A DNA stretch of 64,000 nucleotides, taken from the NCBI GenBank assembly GCA_023424095.1, contig JAFAEG010000018.1, positions 1 to 64,000 of the forward strand, given 5' to 3'. The position numbers were made by a program, and so were the translations under genes. The DNA is from Pseudomonadota bacterium (GTDB taxonomy: Bacteria > Pseudomonadota > Alphaproteobacteria > Sphingomonadales > Sphingomonadaceae). Each line of letters begins with the position of its first letter. Position 1 is the first letter of the stretch. The notes beneath the pieces were generated by a model. It had not been told where the DNA came from and did not search any database. It saw only the letters and a list, made by a program, of their open reading frames with translations. Positions 1 through 7,774 of the stretch are shown one piece after another.

Positions 1-89
1 GCGCGGTCGATCAGCCGCTCGCCGCCGAGCGCCCGCAGCGGCTTGCCGCCGCCGATCCGCCGCCCCTCGCCGCCGGCGAGGACGGCCAC
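1..89 (-). CDS. mobA: Molybdenum cofactor guanylyltransferase MobA, N-terminal fragment (runs off window)
   Basis: The minus strand reads VAVLAGGEGRRIGGGKPLR and continues ALGGERLIDR. This is the nucleotide-binding N-terminus of MobA, which attaches GMP to molybdopterin to make the bis-MGD cofactor needed by NarG. Seen: the LAGGxGRRxGGGKP signature with the invariant lysine. No ATG lies in this frame. The in-frame stop upstream is that of the neighbouring secreted-protein gene (138-140), so a GTG at 89 (or a slightly earlier CTG) is the likely start, but no strong ribosome binding site decides it. It follows the secreted-protein gene in the same direction, about 48 bases away, and fits the molybdoenzyme setting of the nitrate reductase operon. 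Only about 30 residues are visible. Confidence 0.8.
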   Translation of the reverse strand, partial: MAVLAGGEGRRIGGGKPLRALGGERLIDR

Positions 90-137
90 GAGCAGATCGT
101 CATTGCGTCGGGAGGCTTGGACGGCGCGGTTCCTCTG

Positions 138-581
138 TCAGCAGCGGGCGGCGAGAATGCGCATGGCCGGCACGGCCGCGCCGGAAAGCTGGATCGAGTA
201 GACGCCGGGCCGGAGCGAGAATTCCACGATCTTGCGGATGCCGGACCCGGCCGGGCCGTGACCATGCGCCCGCGAGGCTACCAGCCCGGCGGGTCCCGCC
301 ACGTCGATCCAGGCCGCGTGCTCGAGCGCGATCAGATAGGTGCCCTCCCGCTCCACCTGCATGGTCACCGCCGCGCCGCGCGAGCCCGGCCGAGGCTCGC
401 GTTCCGGCGGCAATGTCCATCGCACCTCTTCGACCGGGTGCACGGCGCGCGGGCGGGGGGCGCCGAGGCGCAGCGACGCGGGCTCGCTTTGCTCGACCGG
501 TCGCGACCAGGCCGATTGCGCGGCGGGTGCGCAGCCCTGCGAGAGTGTCATGGCTGCGGCGAAGGCGACGATCAGGGACAT
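138..581 (-). CDS. Small secreted protein of unknown function
   Basis: The product is 147 aa. The N-terminus (MSLIVAFAAAMTLSQGCAPAAQSA) is a short hydrophobic signal peptide, so it is probably periplasmic; a Cys at about residue 17 could alternatively make it a lipoprotein, although the lipobox is poor. The mature part has no motif I recognise. It looks like a small beta-rich domain (TMQVEREGTYLIALEHAAW and a later GVYSIQLSGA stretch). It lies between mobA and a divergently transcribed outer-membrane porin, sharing a 175-base intergenic region that carries an FNR-like palindrome. The start is chosen because AGAGG lies about 8 bases upstream of the ATG at 581. A role tied to nitrate respiration is inferred from position only. 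Confidence 0.6.
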   Translation of the reverse strand: MSLIVAFAAAMTLSQGCAPAAQSAWSRPVEQSEPASLRLGAPRPRAVHPVEEVRWTLPPEREPRPGSRGAAVTMQVEREGTYLIALEHAAWIDVAGPAGLVASRAHGHGPAGSGIRKIVEFSLRPGVYSIQLSGAAVPAMRILAARC

Positions 582-676
582 GAGGGTTACCTCTTCGGCA
601 GGAACGGTTTCGGATCACGCCATAGCAGCTTCGCACTGGCGATCACGCACATCTAGACGCCGGGCCGGAGGGAGTT

Positions 677-690
677 TTGACACAGGTCAT
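677..690. promoter_or_regulatory. FNR/CRP-family-like operator upstream of the porin
   Basis: TTGACACAGGTCAT reads as two half-sites, TTGAC and GTCAT, separated by 4 bases. That is close to the TTGAT-N4-ATCAA box of FNR-type regulators (a C/G pair replaces T/A in each half, as often in NNR/DNR-type sites). Its centre is about 73 bases before the porin start and about 102 bases before the divergent secreted-protein gene. Binding is inferred from similarity to the stronger boxes elsewhere in this cluster. Confidence 0.5.
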
Positions 691-756
691 CCGCTGCTCC
701 CGAGCCTTCCGCTAGCGCCGCCGCGAAGCTGGTGCCGGGAGGCGGGAATCGTGGAA

Positions 757-1983
757 ATGTCGCGCCTGTTTCGCCGCGTCGCGATCGCGGCGCTTGCGTG
801 CCTCGGGTCGGGCGGTCCGGCTCTGGCCCAGGAGCGCGCGGAAGCCATCGCCGTCGAGGTCAAGCCGATCCTCGACCTGCGGCTCCGCCACGAGCGGGTC
901 GAGCAGCCGAACGCGCAGGCTTTCGCCTTCACCCTGCGCGCGCGGGCGGGGGCGGAGGCCCGGTTCGGCGCCTTCACGCTGCTTGCCGAGGGCGAGGCCA
1001 CGCTCGCGCCCGTCGCCGACTATAACGCCTTCCCTTTCGCGGCCGCCTCCGGCCAGCGGCGGCCGCAATTCGCGGTCGTACCGGATCCGGAGAATATCGA
1101 GATGAACCGCCTCCAGCTCCAGTACAAAGCGGGCGACACGAGCCTGACGTTCGGGCGGCAGCGCATCAATCTCGACGATCAGCGCTGGGTCGGATCGGTC
1201 GGCTGGCGGCAGAACGAACAGACCTTCGACGCGGTGCGGGGAGAGGCCAGATTGGGGCCGATCGGCGTCGACCTGACCTATGCGATCAGCCAGCGGACCA
1301 TCTTCGGCGCGGACGCGGGGCCGCGCGTTGATCAGGACGGCAGCTTCGTTTTCGCCGGGCTGTCGGCCCGCGAAGGGCCGATGGAGGCGAAGCTGTTCGC
1401 CTATATTTTTGACTATGACGAGGCGCTTTCCCTCGCGAACAGCAGCCAGACCTATGGCGGTATTCTGAGCGGCGCGGCCTCCGTCACGCAGCGGCTGCGT
1501 CTCGCGCTGCGGGTGAGCTATGCTCGCCAGTCCAACTACGGCGCCAATCCGTTCGACTATGCGGCGGATTATTGGGCGCTCGAGGGGAGCGCGACCCTGT
1601 CCGGTTTCACGCTCGCGGCCGGCTGGGAGCAACTGGGCAGCGACAATGGCCGCGCCGTCCAGACGCCGATGGCGACGCTGCACCGGTTCAACGGCTGGGC
1701 GGACCTGTTCCTCACCACACCACCCGCGGGCCTGCGCGACGCCTATATCTCGGTCAGCAGCAGGTTCGACGGCGTGAGGCCGCTGCCCGGCCTCAACGCG
1801 ACAATCGCCTTCCACCAGTTCGACAGCGCCGTCGCGGGCACGGAATATGGCACCGAATGGGATGCGTCGGTGGGCTTCCGCCTCGGGCGGGTCGGCATAT
1901 TGCTGAAATATGCCGATTATGATGCGGGCGGCTTCGGTGCCGACACGAGGAAATTCTGGCTTCAGGCCGAGTGGAGCTACTGA
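757..1983 (+). CDS. Alginate-export-family outer-membrane porin
   Basis: A 408-aa protein with a signal peptide (MSRLFRRVAIAALACLGSG, cleavage near ALAQ) followed by alternating aromatic/polar beta strands and a C-terminal aromatic residue (QAEWSY), as in outer-membrane barrels. The segment around FGRQRINLDDQRWVGSVGWRQ, about residues 135-160, is the signature of the alginate-export (AlgE-like) porin family. In this family the substrate is often not alginate. Here the neighbours (nar operon, FNR box at 677-690) suggest a channel used during nitrate respiration, perhaps for nitrate/nitrite; that is inference. GTG at 751 and ATG at 757 are both possible starts, since GGGAGGCGGGA spans the ribosome-binding position for each; ATG was chosen. 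It converges with the fnr gene, with almost no spacer. Confidence 0.78.
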   Translation: MSRLFRRVAIAALACLGSGGPALAQERAEAIAVEVKPILDLRLRHERVEQPNAQAFAFTLRARAGAEARFGAFTLLAEGEATLAPVADYNAFPFAAASGQRRPQFAVVPDPENIEMNRLQLQYKAGDTSLTFGRQRINLDDQRWVGSVGWRQNEQTFDAVRGEARLGPIGVDLTYAISQRTIFGADAGPRVDQDGSFVFAGLSAREGPMEAKLFAYIFDYDEALSLANSSQTYGGILSGAASVTQRLRLALRVSYARQSNYGANPFDYAADYWALEGSATLSGFTLAAGWEQLGSDNGRAVQTPMATLHRFNGWADLFLTTPPAGLRDAYISVSSRFDGVRPLPGLNATIAFHQFDSAVAGTEYGTEWDASVGFRLGRVGILLKYADYDAGGFGADTRKFWLQAEWSY

Positions 1984-1990
1984 TCCGCGG

Positions 1991-2776
1991 TCAACCGCCC
2001 CCGAAGCCTTCCGCCATTTCCGCCAGGCCGTCGCGGTCGAGTATCTCGACCCGGTCCTGCGCCGCCAGCCGGATCAGCCCGCGGTTGCGCAGTTCGGCCA
2101 GCATGCGGCTCACCGTTTCCTTGGTGAGACCGAGATAGTCGGCGATGTCCAACCGGCTCATCGGCAGGTCGAAGCGGTCTTCGCGGATGCCGCTCTGCCG
2201 TTCCGCCCGCGTCAGGAGATCGAGAAAGAAGCTCGCCAGCCGCTCCGCCGCATTCTTGCGCCCCAGCAGGACCATCTGCTGCTGCGCGGCCGCCAGTTCG
2301 TGCACGGCGAGGCGATACAGCTCGCGCTCCAGCGACGGATGCTCCTGCAGGAAGGTGTCGAACTGCGCGCGGGAGAACCACCACAATTCGCTGGGCTCCA
2401 GCGCCTCGACCGTGAAGGCATATTCGTCGTCGACGCTGATGCCGAGGAAGTCGCCGGGGAACATGAAGCCCGTCACCTGGCGTCGGCCGTCGCCGAGCAA
2501 GGTATAGATTTTGAGCACGCCGTGCGTCAGCATGAAGACGCGCTGCGCCGCGTCGCCTTCGTGAAACACCGTCTGTTCCGGCTGGAGGCGCTGCATCGTG
2601 CCGAGCTTGCGCATCGCCGCAAGCGTCGGCGAATCCAGACGGCGGCAGACGGTGATCGGCCGGACCGGGCAGGTTTCGCACGGGTGGCCGCTCGGTAGCT
2701 CCGTCAGCTCGCCGCCGGGATTGTAGGGCAAGGTCCGGTCCTCATGCGCTGCCAGCCGCGGCCGGCGAAATGACAT
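1991..2776 (-). CDS. FNR/FnrL-type oxygen-responsive transcriptional regulator, three cluster cysteines
   Basis: A 261-aa Crp/Fnr regulator. Seen: an N-terminal CETCPVRPITVC motif (C33, C36, C44; the C-x2-C-x7-C spacing of alphaproteobacterial FnrL/FnrN), a cyclic-nucleotide-binding-like beta roll (about 60-150), and a C-terminal winged helix with GLTKETVSR, whose E--SR residues in E. coli FNR contact TTGAT half-sites. FNR proteins normally need a fourth cysteine (C122 in E. coli) just before the dimer helix. Here that position is tryptophan (ELWWFSRAQF, W132) and no other Cys exists in the protein. It probably controls the nar operon and the other TTGAT boxes in the window. Oxygen sensing may be altered or use another ligand. 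Confidence 0.88.
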   Translation of the reverse strand: MSFRRPRLAAHEDRTLPYNPGGELTELPSGHPCETCPVRPITVCRRLDSPTLAAMRKLGTMQRLQPEQTVFHEGDAAQRVFMLTHGVLKIYTLLGDGRRQVTGFMFPGDFLGISVDDEYAFTVEALEPSELWWFSRAQFDTFLQEHPSLERELYRLAVHELAAAQQQMVLLGRKNAAERLASFFLDLLTRAERQSGIREDRFDLPMSRLDIADYLGLTKETVSRMLAELRNRGLIRLAAQDRVEILDRDGLAEMAEGFGGG

Positions 2777-2844
2777 GGCTCAACCCGGACATAGAGGATG
2801 CGGCCTATGCCGCAAGCTCCGTCAGGCTGCGCGCAGGCGATTCG

Positions 2845-3306
2845 ATGTCCGAACTGGTCGTGAAGCCGCTGGAACCATCCCGGTTGACCGAAGCCTATCC
2901 GCTGGTCCGCTCGGCCGTCCATGTGAGCCACGAACGCTGGCAGAGCTATGCCCGCAAACTCATCGCAGCGGGCGGGGCGGTCCTGGCCGTCGCGGGCGCC
3001 GAGGGCCCGTTGTTCGGCCTCGCCGCCTATCGCGGGATTGCGAGCCTGCGCCACGGCCGCGCCCTTCAGGTCGAGCTCATCGTTGCCTTCGAGCTGTCGC
3101 GCCTCGCCCCGGTGCGCAGGCTGCTTCGCGATGCGCTGGAGGTGGCGGCGCGCGCGGACGGTTGCGACAGCATCATCTACACGCTGGGGGCGAAGGGCTG
3201 CCTCACGCCGCGGCCGGAACGTCGGCCCGCCTGGCGCCAGCTGGGTGGCGACATCGACACGATAGGACTGGTCCGCCGCCTCGGCTCTGCGACGCCGGTC
3301 AGATGA
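2845..3306 (+). CDS. Small GNAT-like protein of unknown substrate
   Basis: A 153-aa protein starting MSELVVKPLEPSRLTEAYPL, with a central strand-rich part (AVLAVAGAEGPLFGLAAYRG) and a helix (APVRRLLRDALEVAARADG), resembling the layout of a GNAT acetyltransferase. The acetyl-CoA loop is not clear, so the fold call is tentative. ATG at 2845 is preferred over 2770 because the earlier start would overlap the divergent fnr start; AGGCGA lies 5 bases before it. Its 3' end overlaps the end of the convergent small membrane-protein gene by 8 bases. The setting implies a link to nitrate respiration, function unknown. Confidence 0.6.
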   Translation: MSELVVKPLEPSRLTEAYPLVRSAVHVSHERWQSYARKLIAAGGAVLAVAGAEGPLFGLAAYRGIASLRHGRALQVELIVAFELSRLAPVRRLLRDALEVAARADGCDSIIYTLGAKGCLTPRPERRPAWRQLGGDIDTIGLVRRLGSATPVR

Positions 3307-3505
3307 GGAAATAAATGGCGAAGGCCACGCCGGCGATCGTCACCACCAGCCACACGATCGGCCATCCTTCCCCGCCGCCTTTGGACGAGGCGGTGTCGAT
3401 CGGCGCGGGCGAGGGCGACTCCGTGTCGTAGGCGGTGTCGGTCCGGCTCTTGAGCGCCGGGTTCAGCGGCGCATCGTCAGGATTGCCGCGCGAGGGATCG
3501 CTCAT
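3299..3505 (-). CDS. Small single-span membrane protein at the end of the nar operon
   Basis: A 68-aa product: a polar, proline/serine-rich N-terminal half and one C-terminal membrane segment (WPIVWLVVTIAGVAFAIYFLI) reaching the last residue, so it is tail-anchored. ATG at 3505 is chosen because AAGGAG lies 6 bases upstream; an ATG at 3523 would place that site inside the gene. It overlaps the preceding small gene by 29 bases, so it is probably translated from the nar message. No family recognised. Confidence 0.6.
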   Translation of the reverse strand: MSDPSRGNPDDAPLNPALKSRTDTAYDTESPSPAPIDTASSKGGGEGWPIVWLVVTIAGVAFAIYFLI

Positions 3506-3833
3506 GACAGGCTCCTTCAGCATCGTGATCAGCGTGGGAATGGCCGTCGCAGCCGGCCGCGTTCAGGCGCCAGTGCACCATCGCCAGCAGACAGATGGTG
3601 CCGGGATCGGCGCTGTCACGCAGGCTGGAGACGAGCGTCGCCCAATCCTCCTCCGCGGCGAAGCGCGCGAAATCCGCCACCGCCGCGCGGACGTAGCCGG
3701 AGGGTGTGACGCCCATGCGACCGGCCGCCCCGGCCACCTGGCCGGCCAGGTCCGGGTCGCTGGCGGCCAGCCAGGCCGGGAAGCCTCCCGCGCCGTCGCG
3801 GGCCGCCGCCAGCAGGTCGCCGAGCATCGGCAT
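3477..3833 (-). CDS. Unknown 118-aa protein encoded in the nar operon
   Basis: It starts on an ATGA that overlaps the stop of ppiC (3833-3835), so translational coupling is likely. The first 80 residues are helical and alanine-rich (MPMLGDLLAAARDGAGG). The C-terminus is rich in potential metal ligands (CDGHSHADHDAEGACH), which suggests metal binding. It lacks a signal peptide, so it is cytoplasmic. I do not recognise a family. Its position after narI and ppiC suggests an accessory or maturation role for nitrate reductase; this is inference. Confidence 0.6.
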   Translation of the reverse strand: MPMLGDLLAAARDGAGGFPAWLAASDPDLAGQVAGAAGRMGVTPSGYVRAAVADFARFAAEEDWATLVSSLRDSADPGTICLLAMVHWRLNAAGCDGHSHADHDAEGACHERSLARQS

Positions 3834-4756
3834 CAGCCGTCCGCGGCCTGGATGAGGACGCCCTCCACCGCGCTGCGCGCCGCGAGCGCCGCCACGTAGC
3901 GCGCCGCCTCGACCGACCAGCTGCGCGCCTCAAGCATGTCCGCGATCCGCGCCTGGACGATCTCGAACGGCAGGACACGGCCTTCGATCCGGCGCTGGAG
4001 CCGCAGCACGTGCCAGCCGAAGCGCGAGCGGACCGGCTCGCGCCCCGTGGACCCGTCCGCCAGTGCCTCGAGCCCCGCCTGGACGCTCCCCACCAGTTCG
4101 CCGCGGCGGATCTGGCCGAGCGAGCCGTCCTGCTGGGCCGAAGAGCAGCCGGAATGGGCGCGGGCGGCGGCGGCGAAAGCGGCGGGATCATCCCCGACCT
4201 CCGCCGCTATCGCCACCGCCCGCGCTTCGGCGGTCGCCCAGGCGCTCTCGTCCCCCCCTTCGGGCTCGATCAGGATATGCGCCGCCTCGAACAGATCGGG
4301 CGTGCGGTAACGCTCCGGATGGGCTTCGTAGAAACGGCGGCACTCCGTATCTCCCGCCACGGCCGGCTGCACTGCCTCCTCCAGCAACGCCCGGACGAGC
4401 GCGTCGTCGCCGGCCTCGGCGCGGCCGGCCTCGTCGATCTCGGCCTCCGGCTCGATGCCCAGGCGGCGGGCTTCCTGCAGCAGCAGCTCGCGCACCGCCA
4501 GCGCGCGCGCCGCCTCGACCCAGGCCGTCTCGGCGTCCGGCGCCGGATGGTGCTGGATTTCCCGGGCGATCGCTTCGGGGGCGATCTCGACGCCGTTCAC
4601 GCGCACCTCGCCGAAGCTGGGCGGCGGCGGGAGCAAAGGTTCGGGACCGCCGGCGCAGCCATGGCTTTCGCAGGCGCTTGGCATGACCGGCGCCGCCCGC
4701 GGCGGAGACGCCTGCGCCGGATCGCCCAGGTTGATGACGTCGAGCCGCCGCGTCAT
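3833..4756 (-). CDS. Parvulin-type peptidyl-prolyl isomerase of the nar operon
   Basis: A 307-aa protein without signal peptide. About residues 50-140 form a SurA/PpiC-like helical N-domain. About 150-270 is the rotamase (parvulin) domain, starting near RYRTPDLFEAAHILIEP and ending FGWHVLRLQRRIEGRVLPF. Near residues 28-34 the CESHGC segment could bind metal. It begins on the ATGA shared with the narI stop. A PpiC-type gene directly after narI is also known in Pseudomonas aeruginosa, so this is a conserved nitrate-reductase accessory, probably helping NarG/NarH folding or assembly in the cytoplasm. Confidence 0.85.
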   Translation of the reverse strand: MTRRLDVINLGDPAQASPPRAAPVMPSACESHGCAGGPEPLLPPPPSFGEVRVNGVEIAPEAIAREIQHHPAPDAETAWVEAARALAVRELLLQEARRLGIEPEAEIDEAGRAEAGDDALVRALLEEAVQPAVAGDTECRRFYEAHPERYRTPDLFEAAHILIEPEGGDESAWATAEARAVAIAAEVGDDPAAFAAAARAHSGCSSAQQDGSLGQIRRGELVGSVQAGLEALADGSTGREPVRSRFGWHVLRLQRRIEGRVLPFEIVQARIADMLEARSWSVEAARYVAALAARSAVEGVLIQAADG

Positions 4757-5538
4757 GTCGTCGTGCCCTCCTCGATCGACTGGCGCATCACCGTGTCGCC
4801 GCCATAGCTCGGCGCGACGCCGGCGGGACCGTGGGTGGGCGACACCGTCCGCTTCCCGCGGCGCCGCACGATCTGGTAGCCAGGCCGAAGCAGGAACCAG
4901 ATCGGCGCGCTCCAGATGTGGACCAGGCGGGTGAAGGGCGTGATCAGGAACAAGGTCAGGCCCAGCACGATGTGCAGCTTGTAGACCAGGGCCACGTCGC
5001 GGATATGGTCGGGCGCCGCCGGATCGAGCGTGAGCATGCCGTTGGCCCAGCTCATGAACCGCACCATCTCGCTGCCGTCGAGATGCTCGACCGTCCAGAC
5101 GGTGGTGAGGATGCCGAGCACCAGCTGCAGCCACAGCAACACCAGCACCAATATGTCGCCGAAGGACGAACTGCGTCTTATGCGTGGATCGAACAGGCGG
5201 CGGTGGAGCAGCAGCGAGCAGCCGACGAACGCCGCCAGTCCGGCGATGCCGCCCACGACGAGCGCTGCGGTCTGCTTGAAGGCGTGGCTGATACCCAGCG
5301 TGTCGAACACGTTGATCGGCGTCAGCAGGCCGATGAAATGACCCATCAGCAGCACCAATATGCCCATGTGGAACAGGTTCGAGCCGATCAGCATCTGCCG
5401 GCGCCGCAGGAACTGGCTGGATTGCGAGCGCCAGCTATATTGGCTCGCGTCGAAGCGCAGGATGCTGCCTACGACCAGCACGGTGACGGCCAGATAGGGA
5501 TACCAGCCGAATGCGAGCTGATTGATAAAGGCCATCAT
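4753..5538 (-). CDS. narI: Respiratory nitrate reductase gamma subunit (cytochrome b)
   Basis: A 261-aa integral membrane protein with five hydrophobic segments. It takes electrons from quinol and passes them through two b hemes to NarH. Candidate heme-ligand histidines sit in NLFHMGILVLLMGHF and in the later KLHIVLG and RLVHIW segments, matching the two-pair pattern of NarI. The ATG at 5538 has GGAGG 7 bases upstream and overlaps the narJ stop (ATGA, 5535-5538). Confidence 0.96.
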   Translation of the reverse strand: MMAFINQLAFGWYPYLAVTVLVVGSILRFDASQYSWRSQSSQFLRRRQMLIGSNLFHMGILVLLMGHFIGLLTPINVFDTLGISHAFKQTAALVVGGIAGLAAFVGCSLLLHRRLFDPRIRRSSSFGDILVLVLLWLQLVLGILTTVWTVEHLDGSEMVRFMSWANGMLTLDPAAPDHIRDVALVYKLHIVLGLTLFLITPFTRLVHIWSAPIWFLLRPGYQIVRRRGKRTVSPTHGPAGVAPSYGGDTVMRQSIEEGTTT

Positions 5539-6245
5539 CGTCCCGCCTCCTTCGCGGCAGCCCCGGCCACCGGCCGGTTCGATGCCCTGATTTTCGCGAC
5601 GAAGCCGGTCGGCCCGCCCATTTCGTGCGCCGCGCCCGCGCTGAAGGAGACCGGCGCCTCCTCCCATTCCTCGTCGATCAGCGCGGGATCCTCCTCGGGC
5701 GTGTTTTGCGCGACCTCGGCCATCAGCGCCGCGTCGGGCCTGGTCCCGGCAAGCGCGACCAGGCCGTGGAAGATGGCGGCGTAGGGCGTGCCGCGCTTGT
5801 CCAGCCGCTCGGCCAGGGCCGCGAAGACATGGACGGGCTGCGCCAGCGTCTCGCGCGCCTCGGCGGACGGCAGGCAGGAGGCATATTCGAGGAAGACCGG
5901 AATGAAGTCCGGCAGCTCGCTCGCCTCCAGGTAGATGCCCCGTTCCAGATATTGCTGGCCGAGGTCGATCATCGCCTGGCCGCGCTCGCGCCCGTCGCCA
6001 TGGACATGTTCGAACAGGTGCAGCGACAGGGAGCGGGAGCGGTCGAACAATTCGCTATAGGCCGACTGGATATCGAGCAGGTCCTCGCCCGCCATCGCGT
6101 CGAGCAAGGGCCGCAGGCGCGCGGCTTCCGCGCGGGGCAGCGCCCCTTCGGTGCGGATCGCGTCGGCGATGGCGGCCGCATGGGCCTGGAGCGCGGCGGA
6201 GGGATAGCCGAGCAGGGCCGCGAAGGCGCGCAGCGTCAGCTTCAT
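5535..6245 (-). CDS. narJ: Nitrate reductase molybdenum cofactor assembly chaperone
   Basis: A 236-aa cytoplasmic chaperone that holds apo-NarGH until molybdenum cofactor is inserted and the complex docks on NarI. Seen: the all-helical NarJ/TorD-type core with LGYPS near residue 13, YSELFDRSRSLSLHLFEHVHGDGR and a following RGQAMIDL segment, characteristic of NarJ. The C-terminal 60 residues are acidic then alanine-rich and variable. It overlaps narH and narI by 4 bases each. Confidence 0.95.
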   Translation of the reverse strand: MKLTLRAFAALLGYPSAALQAHAAAIADAIRTEGALPRAEAARLRPLLDAMAGEDLLDIQSAYSELFDRSRSLSLHLFEHVHGDGRERGQAMIDLGQQYLERGIYLEASELPDFIPVFLEYASCLPSAEARETLAQPVHVFAALAERLDKRGTPYAAIFHGLVALAGTRPDAALMAEVAQNTPEEDPALIDEEWEEAPVSFSAGAAHEMGGPTGFVAKIRASNRPVAGAAAKEAGR

Positions 6246-7774
6246 GTCGGAATGTCCATATAGGGCTTGCGTGGCGTCTTCCTGGCGCCGCCGCCGAACA
6301 GGTTGACCTTGGTCGATCCCAGAGTCTCCTCGCGGAAGCCGAAGCCGCTGGAGCCGCGCAGGACATAGGCGTCCTCCTCCAGCTCCCGGCGGGCCGTCGG
6401 AATGACGTAGCGGTCCTCATAGGCGGCGAGCGCCATGATCCGGTACATCTCCTCGATCCGCTGGCGGGTGAGGCCGACCCTGGCCGGGATGCTCTCGTCG
6501 ATCCGCCCCTCGACGCTCTTGGCGCGCATGTAGGCGCGCATCGCCAGCATCCGCTCGAGCGCGGCGGCGACCGGCTCCTCGGCGCCGGCGGTCAGCAGAT
6601 TGGCGAGATATTTGACCGGGATGCGCAGCGAGCGCACGTCCGGCATGCCGTCATTGACCGACATCTTGCCGGCCTCCGCCGCCGACTGGATCGGCGACAA
6701 AGGCGGCACGTACCAGACCATCGGCAGGGTGCGGTATTCGGGGTGGAGCGGGAAGGCGATCTTCCATTCCACCGCCATCTTGTAGACCGGCGAGCGGGTC
6801 GCGGCCTCTAGCCACTGGTCCGGAATGCCCTCGCGCCGCGCCGCTTCCTGGACCGCGATGTCGTTGGGGTCGAGGAAGACGCCGAGCTGGGCCGGATAGA
6901 GGTCCTTCGGATCCTCGACCGACGCCGCCGCCTCGATCCGGTCGGCGTCGTAGAGGACGACGCCGAGATAGCGGATGCGGCCCACGCAGGTTTCCGAGCA
7001 GACGGTCGGCTGCCCCGTCTCGATCCGGGGATAGCAGAAGATGCACTTCTCCGATTTGCCGGTCGACCAATTGTAATAGATTTTCTTGTAGGGGCAGCCG
7101 GACACGCACATCCGCCAGCCCCGGCATTTCTCCTGGTCGATCAGGACGATGCCGTCCTCGGCGCGCTTGTAGATCGCGCCCGAGGGGCAGGAGGCGAGGC
7201 AGGCCGGGTTGAGGCAATGCTCGCACAGCCTCGGCAGGTACATCATGAACGTCTTTTCGAAGTGGCCGTAAATCTCCTTCTCGGTCACGTTCGCGAAATT
7301 ATAGTCGTGGGAGCGCTTCTCGAACTCGCCGCCCAGCATGTCCTCCCAGTTTCCGCTCCATTCGATCTTGTCTATCGTCTCGCCGGTGATCAGCGAGCGC
7401 GGCTTGGCGACCGGCTGCGCCTGCAGCTCCGGCGCCGCCTGGAGCCACTCATATTCGAACGTGTAGGGTTCGTAGAAATCGTCGATCTCGGGCAAATGCG
7501 GATTGGAGAAGATCTTGGAGAGGATGCGCCACTTGGCGCCCTGCCTGGGGATGATCTTGCCGTTTTTCTTGCGGACCCAGCCGCCCTTCCAGCGCTCCTG
7601 ATTCTCCCAATCCTTGGGATAGCCGATGCCAGGCTTGGTTTCGACATTGTTGAACCAGGCGTATTCGACGCCTTCGCGATTGGTCCACACGTTCTTGCAG
7701 GTGATCGAGCAGGTGTGGCAGCCGATGCACTTGTCGAGGTTCAGGACCATCGCGATCTGGGCACGGACCTTCAT
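6242..7774 (-). CDS. narH: Respiratory nitrate reductase beta subunit (iron-sulfur)
   Basis: A 510-aa electron-transfer subunit carrying three [4Fe-4S] clusters and one [3Fe-4S]. Seen: CIGCHTCSITCKNVW near the N-terminus, then CEHCLNPACLASCP, then CRGWRMCVSGCP, in which a Trp replaces a Cys (the known [3Fe-4S] site), and CIFCYPRIETGQPTVC with a further CVGR. The length is normal for NarH. ATG at 7774 overlaps the narG stop by 4 bases. Confidence 0.97.
   Translation of the reverse strand: MKVRAQIAMVLNLDKCIGCHTCSITCKNVWTNREGVEYAWFNNVETKPGIGYPKDWENQERWKGGWVRKKNGKIIPRQGAKWRILSKIFSNPHLPEIDDFYEPYTFEYEWLQAAPELQAQPVAKPRSLITGETIDKIEWSGNWEDMLGGEFEKRSHDYNFANVTEKEIYGHFEKTFMMYLPRLCEHCLNPACLASCPSGAIYKRAEDGIVLIDQEKCRGWRMCVSGCPYKKIYYNWSTGKSEKCIFCYPRIETGQPTVCSETCVGRIRYLGVVLYDADRIEAAASVEDPKDLYPAQLGVFLDPNDIAVQEAARREGIPDQWLEAATRSPVYKMAVEWKIAFPLHPEYRTLPMVWYVPPLSPIQSAAEAGKMSVNDGMPDVRSLRIPVKYLANLLTAGAEEPVAAALERMLAMRAYMRAKSVEGRIDESIPARVGLTRQRIEEMYRIMALAAYEDRYVIPTARRELEEDAYVLRGSSGFGFREETLGSTKVNLFGGGARKTPRKPYMDIPT

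Noticed and set aside
340..756. Upstream extension of the porin reading frame
   Set aside because: It lies opposite the secreted-protein gene and would bury the signal peptide inside the protein.
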